54,814 bases of DNA from a virus. Location of the stretch: the IMG/VR virus record IMGVR_UViG_3300042888_002965, positions 1-54,814 of that record; one strand, given 5' to 3'. A program made the position numbers and the translations under genes. The notes beneath the pieces were generated by a model that did not search any database, had not been told where the DNA came from, and saw only the letters and a program-made list of their open reading frames with translations. Within the stretch, counting starts at the first letter, position 1; each line of letters starts with the position of its first letter. Shown piece after piece: positions 25,726-33,000 of the stretch.

Positions 25726-26646
25726 TTATGATAGTTTGTAGCGGAGTAACTTTCCGAAGTCCATTTCCTCTGCCTGTTGTACATAACGAGTGAAGCTTGC
25801 AAAGCCCATCTCGCTTGGATCCTTATCTTGCATATCTACTAGATATACCTTCTTTCCCATATTCAGAAACTGTTCTGTGTATGAAAGTGCCTTTTTAAAT
25901 GCATCCCTGTCTAGGGCTACGTATATGTCTTCTACCTGACTTGATACTATCTTTTTTATCAAAGATTTTGACAAAGACTTACCAAGTATTGGTACTGCGT
26001 TTCTTTTTACTGCTATTGCATCAAATACCCCTTCTACAAGTATAATGGGCTGTGCCCAATTGATTAAGTTCTCAAACCCTATTATATCCTTAGAGCACTC
26101 TGGATTTCTGTATTTATGGTAAGCATCTTCAAATGTTCTTGCTACAAAGAAGTTTAACTGGTTATTCTCATTATATGATGGTACAATCACTCTTCCTGTG
26201 TATTCTCCTGAAGTACAGTAGCCAATATTGTATTTTAGGAAGTCTCTGTCGGTAAAACCTCTTTTATACAGGTACCTTCTTACTTTATTTGCTATAATAG
26301 AAGTGGTCGATGCTGTATAAAGAGCTTGAAACTCTTTAGGTAATTCTACTACAGAAGCAGGGGCATAACCTATTTCATCACCTTTTCTTACGTATTTAAG
26401 TATTTCGTATGCTTGTTCGGCCGGTATCTGTAGCTGTTTGAGTAAAGACTTGATTGTACGTCCTTTAAAGCCACATACCCAACATTCGAAAGGATTCTCA
26501 CCTTTTTCATTGGTATGAAGGTTTACCTCTAGTTTTGGCTTATGATGATTGCATTTAGGGCAGGTAAAAGCATAGTTCTCCCGTGCTCTCTTGTGAGATT
26601 TACCTAAGACATTCTCTATAAAACCTAATAATATACTACTACTCAT
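25726..26646 (-). CDS. gp61: DNA primase (gp61/DnaG-like)
   Basis: 306 residues (T4 gp61 is 342). The N-terminal zinc-binding domain has CPKCN (C29, C32) and CWVCGFKG (C55, C58). The TOPRIM catalytic domain has IILVEGVFDA (E205), IYVALDRDA (D246, D248) and a KDPSE motif near residue 278. It lacks a DnaB-type helicase domain, so it would act with a separate helicase, which is not in this window. Class A promoter 24 nt upstream; the stop is 1 nt from the nuclease start. Confidence 0.93.
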   Translation of the reverse strand: MSSSILLGFIENVLGKSHKRARENYAFTCPKCNHHKPKLEVNLHTNEKGENPFECWVCGFKGRTIKSLLKQLQIPAEQAYEILKYVRKGDEIGYAPASVVELPKEFQALYTASTTSIIANKVRRYLYKRGFTDRDFLKYNIGYCTSGEYTGRVIVPSYNENNQLNFFVARTFEDAYHKYRNPECSKDIIGFENLINWAQPIILVEGVFDAIAVKRNAVPILGKSLSKSLIKKIVSSQVEDIYVALDRDAFKKALSYTEQFLNMGKKVYLVDMQDKDPSEMGFASFTRYVQQAEEMDFGKLLRYKLS

Positions 26647-26670
26647 ACCTGTACATAACTGATTGACATC

Positions 26671-26701
26671 TTAAGATACGAAAAAAGACTTGAATAAACA
26701 A
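26671..26701 (-). promoter_or_regulatory. Class A promoter, primase-nuclease unit
   Basis: Minus strand: TTG (26699-26701), 20 bp, then TATCTTAA (26671-26678), 24 nt before the primase ATG. The -33 part overlaps the terminator hairpin at 26681-26705. Confidence 0.65.
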
Positions 26702-26705
26702 GCCT
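26681..26705 (-). terminator. Intrinsic terminator after the 194-aa gene
   Basis: On the minus strand AGGCTTG / CAAGTCT with one G-T pair and a 6-nt loop, then six T. It lies 23 nt after the stop at 26729. Confidence 0.82.
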
Positions 26706-26728
26706 TTCTTTTATTATTTTAGTATTCC

Positions 26729-27313
26729 CTATACTAGTAAACTTCTGAGAGCAGGATATGCGTTTACTATTGCTTCCTCTGATTTTGCTACTGTCTTAAG
26801 GGATGATAATGCTCCTTGGAACCATTCTGCATGTGATAGCTTATCAACTGCTGCTACACCGTACCCGGCTGCCATACTTCCTACTACAATTGCATATACA
26901 CTCTTTGTTAACAGGTCTAGTGTTTTTGGATCTTTTACAAAGAAGCTTAAAACTCTTCTAATAGGTGCTTGAAAGTTCTTTTCATTATCGTGAGCCCAGT
27001 GGTGTATCTTTTCTGCAATATCTTCTCCTTTTTTATAGTTTAGAAGTTTAAATAGTTTTGCTGAGTATTTTGATATAAAACCTACTACTGTGTTTGCGGT
27101 TAATATAGCAGCTACTGTAGCAGTTACTATTGCTTCATCTAACTGTTTTGGATCTTTACTTTTTAGCTCTGTTCCAATTGCTGCTGCAATAGCATTAGCT
27201 GCTTGTGCAAATTCAGCATCAAAAGCTGCTTCTTCGCTATCTACTTCTTCTAACCTAGAGTTTGCAGTTAGTTTATTCTCTACTAAGAATTTCTTTAAAT
27301 CAAAATTATCCAT
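26729..27313 (-). CDS. Putative internal protein with hydrophobic segments and FDL-type N-terminus
   Basis: 194 residues. The N-terminus MDNFDLKKFLVENKLTANSR nearly repeats that of the 288-aa head protein, including an LxE site suited to the prohead protease. Two hydrophobic stretches follow, TATVAAILTANTVVGFI (about 64-80) and VYAIVVGSMAAGYGVAAV (about 138-155), which could cross or insert into a membrane. I suspect a capsid-packaged protein that is injected with DNA, but no family is recognised. Ends before a terminator; its ATG lies inside the preceding 41-aa gene. Confidence 0.6.
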   Translation of the reverse strand: MDNFDLKKFLVENKLTANSRLEEVDSEEAAFDAEFAQAANAIAAAIGTELKSKDPKQLDEAIVTATVAAILTANTVVGFISKYSAKLFKLLNYKKGEDIAEKIHHWAHDNEKNFQAPIRRVLSFFVKDPKTLDLLTKSVYAIVVGSMAAGYGVAAVDKLSHAEWFQGALSSLKTVAKSEEAIVNAYPALRSLLV

Positions 27314-27431
27314 TCTGTAATTTTTTAAGTATTAATTCATTTTGCTTTATTAAGTTAAATGTTTTTAATACTGATTTTCTGCTCTTATTGGTCCTTGTCT
27401 TTTGAGGAGAGCTGTGTGATACTTTTGCCAT
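27306..27431 (-). CDS. Small basic protein (41 aa)
   Basis: 41 residues, MAKVSHSSPQKTRTNKSRKS at the start, strongly basic, with a helical second half ending KKLQNG. Its ATG overlaps the stop of the kinase-like gene (TAATG) and its stop overlaps the next ATG by 8 nt, so it fills the only gap in this run of genes. The start resembles that of the 46-aa protein at 20.2 kb. Probably nucleic-acid-binding or packaged. No family is recognised. Confidence 0.58.
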   Translation of the reverse strand: MAKVSHSSPQKTRTNKSRKSVLKTFNLIKQNELILKKLQNG

Positions 27432-27868
27432 TATACGTCTATTACTTTAATTCTACCTCTTTTATCTTGCATTAGGTTATCCATTTTAATTGAACCACCT
27501 GGTCCCTCTAAGTCTGGATATATTCCTAGTAGGTCTGCTTCTTCCATTATATCGTCAATTGGAACATCCTTTTCATTTCCTGTAAAAGGCTGTAGATCTT
27601 CCATTGTAATGATTCCTAGTTTTGGATTTCTAACCTCTACATCGTAAATGTATACAAAATATTTGGTTCTTTGTCCTTTTATTTGCTGTGCATCTTCTAG
27701 TTCCTCTGAATCAGTAGTAACTTTTTTTACTTTATCTCCTACCATAAAGACTACTCCGTAATCACCTTCTCCTAAATACTCTCCTCCTTGGTCAATGATA
27801 TCATTTACAAGTTCTTGGTATTCTTGAGTTGGATCTAAGATCTCTTTTAATAAGGAAAACAGTTTCAT
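27431..27868 (-). CDS. Truncated protein-kinase-like domain
   Basis: 145 residues. A Gly-rich loop LGEGDYGVVF (about 32-41), the strand VKKVTTD with candidate Lys47-49, and at the very end IKMDNLMQDKRGRIKVIDV. The last segment fits a kinase-fold catalytic loop Asn (N131) and DFG-type Asp (D144). The protein ends one residue after that Asp, so the large helical lobe is absent. It may be a minimal pseudokinase or small-molecule phosphotransferase fold. Overlaps both neighbours as TAATG. Confidence 0.6.
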   Translation of the reverse strand: MKLFSLLKEILDPTQEYQELVNDIIDQGGEYLGEGDYGVVFMVGDKVKKVTTDSEELEDAQQIKGQRTKYFVYIYDVEVRNPKLGIITMEDLQPFTGNEKDVPIDDIMEEADLLGIYPDLEGPGGSIKMDNLMQDKRGRIKVIDV

Positions 27869-28263
27869 TATTTTAATTTAGCAGAGAATGCTCTGGCAAG
27901 TCTAGGGGCATTAGCTTTAACTTTAGCTATAGCATCTTCTTCTGAAGTAGCTTGTACTGTTTCGTCCCAATCTATATCATCACCACGTCTATCCATTGTG
28001 TAGTACTCTACTCTATAAGTCTTTTCTTCACCTTCTCCTTCGTAAACAGGTTTTTCACCTCTAGAAATTCTAGCTACGTTATCTGGGTTTGCTTTGTCTA
28101 AGATTGCATTACCTCTTACTGGATCTCCTTCAGGACGTCCTTTTGCTATTGCTGTAAGAATGTTTCTGAAGTCATCTGTAGTTCCTCCCTTAGTTTGTCC
28201 TACCTGTGGAGAATATCCTTTCATTGCTTCAAGGACTATTTCTCTTAATTCTGATCTTTTCAT
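27868..28263 (-). CDS. Hypothetical protein with MKRSE-type start
   Basis: 131 residues. It starts MKRSELREIVLEAMKGYSPQ, an amphipathic helix of the kind also found in the 115-aa head-module protein, with a VLE that could be a prohead-protease site. A central Gly/Asp-rich linker follows. A C-terminal alpha/beta part (YRVEYYTMDRRGDDIDWDET, then a helix SEEDAIAKVKANAPRLARAF) looks like a small folded domain. Function unknown. Confidence 0.6.
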   Translation of the reverse strand: MKRSELREIVLEAMKGYSPQVGQTKGGTTDDFRNILTAIAKGRPEGDPVRGNAILDKANPDNVARISRGEKPVYEGEGEEKTYRVEYYTMDRRGDDIDWDETVQATSEEDAIAKVKANAPRLARAFSAKLK

Positions 28264-28266
28264 TAT

Positions 28267-28356
28267 TTATTTTTTCTTAAGTTCTATTGAAAATAGTATT
28301 ATACTAAATATAAATATTAGCGTTATTAGGTAATAGCCTATTGGTCCTCCGTCCAT
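28267..28356 (-). CDS. 29-aa single-span membrane protein
   Basis: 29 residues: MDGGPIGYYLITLIFIFSII then LFSIELKKK. It consists of one hydrophobic span with a basic C-terminal tail. The ATG overlaps the stop of the cupin-like gene in the TAATG arrangement used throughout this genome, and the stop lies 3 nt before the next ATG, which is good evidence that it is translated. Role unknown; a small holin-like or regulatory membrane peptide is one option. Confidence 0.55.
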   Translation of the reverse strand: MDGGPIGYYLITLIFIFSIILFSIELKKK

Positions 28357-28616
28357 TATAATTCTAATATTCTGATGTCTAAATTTCCTGTTCCTTTTAT
28401 TAATCTATGGTAAGTGTCTTTTGGAATAAAGACTGTATCCTGAAGCTGTTGCGGTATTGAATCTTCAAATTGGAATTGCCAATCTGTAGTACCTACTACT
28501 TCCACTTGTCTATCGTTTCTATCTCTATGCCAAACTAATTCCTCTTCCTCTACATCCTGTGTAAACTTTCTATAGATGAAGTCAAATGTCTTTAACTCAT
28601 AGTAAGGTCTATCCAT
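28356..28616 (-). CDS. Small cupin-like protein
   Basis: 86 residues, beta-rich. ELVWHRDRNDRQVEVV near residues 26-41, DWQFQFEDSIPQQL (45-58), then TVFIPKDTYHRLIKGTG (61-77) follow the cupin pattern: two His-containing strands flanking a P-x(n)-H turn. Phage-encoded short cupin-like proteins with WHRD and HR elements are familiar to me from T4-like phages, without an assigned function. A single-domain binding protein or a metal enzyme is possible. Confidence 0.55.
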   Translation of the reverse strand: MDRPYYELKTFDFIYRKFTQDVEEEELVWHRDRNDRQVEVVGTTDWQFQFEDSIPQQLQDTVFIPKDTYHRLIKGTGNLDIRILEL

Positions 28617-28617
28617 T

Positions 28618-29556
28618 TTACCAGTATCCGCTAAAGTTTCTACTACCTCCTAATGATTTCCAATACCTTCCGATATTACAAGCCCAGTACCCCGGTTTTG
28701 TTCTATCTTTTTTCTTATCACATTGATGACGAGCGGCAAAAGAACTTCTTGCACCTGGTTCATCTATCTTTACATTTAATCCTGTTGTTCCTCCGAACTG
28801 TACTTTTTTAACTTTTTTAGTTTTCGGATCTTTAACATATACTACAAACTTCTTAGAACCTCCTCTTTTAGGTTTTCCTAATTGTACATCTTTCCCGTGG
28901 TATTCTGCTTCTACTATCTTTTCAAGATTAAAATAATCCCAAAAGTCAAATATTCTAGCAAACTGATCATAGTTGTCCGGAAATACTAATGTCTGTCCTG
29001 AATAAGAAGCTGGTTTTAGTACTACTTTATTATCTGTAATATCTATTACTCTTAGCTTATTATTGTCTTTGTCAATAACAGTCATATTCCTTTTAATATT
29101 TCCTCCGTATTCTCCTGCTCTAGGAAGTGCTGGGTTAAGCTGCTCTGTAAGTTTTTTCCAATTCTCAAGAGCCTTCATATCATATACTCCTTTTTCATTA
29201 TCATATCCGCAATTGTGGCATAATGCTGAATGAGTATCTTCAGGTGTTACCTCCCAGTGGTGGTCACATTTCTTACAAGCAATCTCTTCTCCTTCTTCTA
29301 CCATTGGTAAGTCTAAAGGTACTTTTTGTCCTTCATACTCTCCATATTCACCTATATTTGTCTCTTCTAGAAGTAATCTATCCTCTTCACATAAGTCTAA
29401 ATAACCGTCTCTGTGAAGTGTTCTTGCTTCAGTAAACAATTGTATAAAGGCATTGGAAGAATAACGGTAGATATTCTCAGATAAGGGTAATCCATGCTTT
29501 AAATGGTAATTTAAGCCTGGTGTTGTATCAACTAATAGGTTAAGTAGTTTTATCAT
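28618..29556 (-). CDS. Zinc-ribbon protein with RARH-type C-terminal domain
   Basis: 312 residues. A zinc ribbon is visible as CKKCDHHWEVTP...CHNCGYDN (about residues 93-119). The C-terminal domain (about 235-312) reads KFVVYVKDPKTKKVKKVQFG, then SSFAARHQCDKKKDRTKPGY and WACNIGRYWKSLGG. I recognise this end as a module found at the C-terminus of various T4-like marine phage proteins (VYVK...V.FG...RARH.CD....YW.C). Its function is not established. Overlaps the GIY-YIG gene by 17 nt. Confidence 0.65.
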   Translation of the reverse strand: MIKLLNLLVDTTPGLNYHLKHGLPLSENIYRYSSNAFIQLFTEARTLHRDGYLDLCEEDRLLLEETNIGEYGEYEGQKVPLDLPMVEEGEEIACKKCDHHWEVTPEDTHSALCHNCGYDNEKGVYDMKALENWKKLTEQLNPALPRAGEYGGNIKRNMTVIDKDNNKLRVIDITDNKVVLKPASYSGQTLVFPDNYDQFARIFDFWDYFNLEKIVEAEYHGKDVQLGKPKRGGSKKFVVYVKDPKTKKVKKVQFGGTTGLNVKIDEPGARSSFAARHQCDKKKDRTKPGYWACNIGRYWKSLGGSRNFSGYW

Positions 29557-29989
29557 AAAAATCTTTCTTAAAAAAGCGTCCTGATATGTTATCGTTAAAA
29601 TAAATAGAACCTGGCTCTATGACCCCTTTCATATAAAGATACTTATCCTCATAGTAGGTCAGCTGTTTCTTAGTCGGTACAAAGATAAGAATTTCTCTTG
29701 TGAATTCCGACTGTTTCTTTTCTTTTATTAACTGTTTAATTTCTGGATGAGAACCGTGATAGGTTTTCCAATCCGTTTCCTTTATTACAGTCTTCTTTTT
29801 AGAAGCTCTTTTATCGGTAATTAAAGCTAATTCTTTTTTTCCTAATACTTTTTTTGTAACAGAAATTAATTGTTTTCTTCCTAGATATTTTCTACCACTT
29901 GGAAGATGTGTTACTTCATAGATAAACCCAAAGCTTCCTTCGGGCATATCTGTAAGTTCTTTTATTTCTTTATTTTGATATAACCACAT
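29540..29989 (-). CDS. GIY-YIG-family endonuclease-like protein
   Basis: 149 residues. FGFIYEVTHLPSGRKYLGRK (about 20-39) is the GIY...YIG-type element: F-I-Y, then K-Y-L-G with R38. An insert of about 40 residues leads to DWKTYHGSHPEIKQLI, followed by FTREIL and YYEDKYLYMKG with a candidate catalytic Glu (E114), then IYFNDNISGRFF. This arrangement resembles stand-alone Seg-type nucleases of T-even phages. Function as a mobile (homing) nuclease or as host-DNA nicking enzyme is possible. Confidence 0.75.
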   Translation of the reverse strand: MWLYQNKEIKELTDMPEGSFGFIYEVTHLPSGRKYLGRKQLISVTKKVLGKKELALITDKRASKKKTVIKETDWKTYHGSHPEIKQLIKEKKQSEFTREILIFVPTKKQLTYYEDKYLYMKGVIEPGSIYFNDNISGRFFKKDFYDKTT

Positions 29990-30002
29990 TTTTTATTTTG
30001 TT

Positions 30003-33000
30003 TTAGTCTAATTGTTTCCAAGTACTGTTTAAGTAACAGTATATGTGCTGATCTACTCCTGAACCTGATACTATTACCATTCCTGCTGAAGGTGTTGGTG
30101 TTGTTGTTCTTGGTGCAAGTACTAGTATATCATTTAGCATTAGAGAACCTGTTATTTCAACTGTATTTCCTGCTGCATATATTAGATTTGATCTAGAACT
30201 ATCTGATGTTCCGTTTCCGTGAATAAAGGCAGATTGTACTGATGACGATATATTAAACTGGCCCTGTACGTGCTGGTATGAGCCTGATGCTACTGTATAA
30301 TAGCCCTCAGCATGTGAACCTGTTCCCGATGATATAGTAGAATGTCCTTCAGCATGTGAAAAAGGTCCTATTGCTTTGGTGGTAATCCCTTCTGCATGTG
30401 CAAAGTCTCCTGATGCTGTAACACTGTGCCCTTCTGCATGTGCAGATCCTCCTGATGCTAAAGTATTAAATCCTTCAGCATGTGCATAGTAGTTTGTAGT
30501 TCTTGTATCTACTCCTTCAGTATGTGATCCGTAGAATGCTGCATGTGTTTTATACCCTTCAGCATGTGAATACTCTCCTGATGCTATAGATCCTGTCCCT
30601 TCAGCATGTGAATAGTTCCCTGATGCTGATGTATGTATACCTTCTGCATGTGAACTTGTTCCGAATGCTACTGTTCTTTCTCCTTCAGCATGTGAATAAG
30701 GTCCTACCGTTTTTCCATAGGCTCCTTCAGCATGTGACCAAAGTCCTAATGCTTCTGATCCTCCTCCTTCTGCATGTGAATAATCTCCTGATGCGGTTGT
30801 GCTATTACCTTCTGCATGTGATGAATTACCTGATGCTAATGTATTAAGTCCTTCAGCATGTGCATAGTAGTTTGTAGTTCTTGTAACTGCTCCTTCAGCA
30901 TGTGATCCGTAGAATGCTGCGTTAGTGAAGTATCCTTCAGCATGTGAATACTCTCCTGTTGCTATAGATCCTGTCCCTTCTGCATGTGAGAAAGATCCTG
31001 ATGCGATGGTACCAGATCCTTCTGCATGAGAGTATGACCCAGATGCATTTACTGCATTTCCGTTTGAGAAACTACCTATTATTGTAGTATTACCATTTAC
31101 ATTTAGTTTGTATGAACCTGGGTCTGTTGTACCTATACCTACGTTACCTGATTGGTTGATACGCATACGTTCTACTGGAGATGCTCCAAGACTGGCTTGT
31201 CCGGTCCAAAATGATAAAATACCTCCTCCTGCCCACCCCACACCTGGAGACTGTGATACTGTTGCTCTAATTTGAGAAGAAGCGTACCCAACTGTTGTAT
31301 CGCTTTTCGCAGAAAACTGTATAATACCTAAAGTGTCTCCTGGTGCTATTCCTGTAGTGGTTGTATTTCTAATATCTAAAACTCCTCCTGTTGATTCACC
31401 TACTACTACATCGGGAGTAGATCCAAATGTTGGTGTACCGGGTACTATTGTACCTCCTACTAGTAGGGTTCCTGAAGTTATTAGAGAACCTGTTATTGAA
31501 GCATTACCATTATGAGAACCATCCCATTCAGCTGTTACACCGGTTATTTGAGAACCATCTCCTTTGAATGAACCTGTTATACCATTTGTTACAGTTAGTG
31601 AACCTGTTATTTGAACTGTATTTCCTGCTGCAAAAATAAGATTTGATCTAGAAATATCTGATGTTCCATTTCCAAGAATGAAGGCTGCTGATATCGATGA
31701 TGTTATATTGTATTTACCTTGAACGTGTTGATAGTCTCCTGCGGTTTTTGTATTCTGTCCTTCAGCATGTGAAAAAGGTCCTATTGCCTGTGTATAGTAT
31801 CCTTCTGCATGTGAATGATATCCTTGTGCTTCTGTAGAATATCCTTCAGCATGGGAGCCAACGCCATATGATATACTACTATATCCTTCAGCATGACTCC
31901 ACTCACCTCTATAGTTCATATTACCATTCCAAGTTCTTAGAGGTTTACTAAGGTTTCCTACAATACCATTATTACCATAGTAAGAAGTCCAATCACCAGC
32001 TAATTCTATAGTGGTTACTCCACCACTGTATTGACTATCTGATATAAACTCATTGATTTCACCTAAATCACCGTCATAGGGATTATCATCATAAAAAAAC
32101 AAATCACCACTAGGGAATGAACTTGTTACATTTCCATAAATTGAAGATAATTCAATAATTCCTTCATTAAAAGAAGTAGCAAGATATGCTTTGTCTGTAC
32201 CTGCTTTTGTAGAATAGCCTTCAGCATGTGCGTAATAGTTTGTAGCTTTTGTATATCCTCCTTCAGCATGTGAATAGCCTCCTAATGCACTTACTGCATT
32301 TCCGTTTGATAACTTATCCGTTACTATTAGTGAACCTGTTACTTTTGCAATACCGCTAATACTAGTGTTTCCTTGCACCCTTAGTATATCTCCAGTATCT
32401 GCAGTTGTCCCTATAAGGATGTTACCTGCTTGTGTAATTCTCATTACATCAACACTGTTCATTTGAAAGTCTAATGGAGCATTAGTATTACCTACGTTTA
32501 TCCTAGCATGACCTCCTGCATTATTTGGAAGTAGTCTCAGTTCTGTACCTCCAGCAACTTGAGCTTCCATTGTTAATACCCTAGTTCCTGTTTTAGATAG
32601 CAATAGATTTCCAGAACCCGTTATATCTCCAGTCACAGTCAATGAACCTGTTATTGAAGCATTACCATTATGAGAACCATCCCATTCAGCTGTTACACCA
32701 GTTATTTGAGAACCATCTCCTTTGAATGAACCTGTTATACCATTTGTTACAGTTAGTGAACCTGTTATTATAGTACTACCATTTACATCTAGTTTTGCAT
32801 TTGGTGTTGTTGTTCCTATACCTACTCTACCACTATTACTAAATATAAAATTTTTTGAACCTACTGCGTCATCTATAACTAAATCCCCAGCACCATTTAT
32901 TGCAAAATACCAATCAGGTACAGCTGAACCTCCTCCCGCTGTCATGTATAAATCACTTCTAAAAACAGCTACACCATTTACATCTAACGGATGACTAGGA

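Noticed and set aside
30608-30847. 79-codon plus-strand frame rich in Leu and His
   Set aside because: Antisense reading of the HAEG repeats; composition follows from the repeat unit.
30290-31040. Regularly spaced repeats that could suggest a CRISPR array
   Set aside because: They are 42-nt protein-coding repeats in frame with a fibre gene, with no unique spacers and no cas genes.
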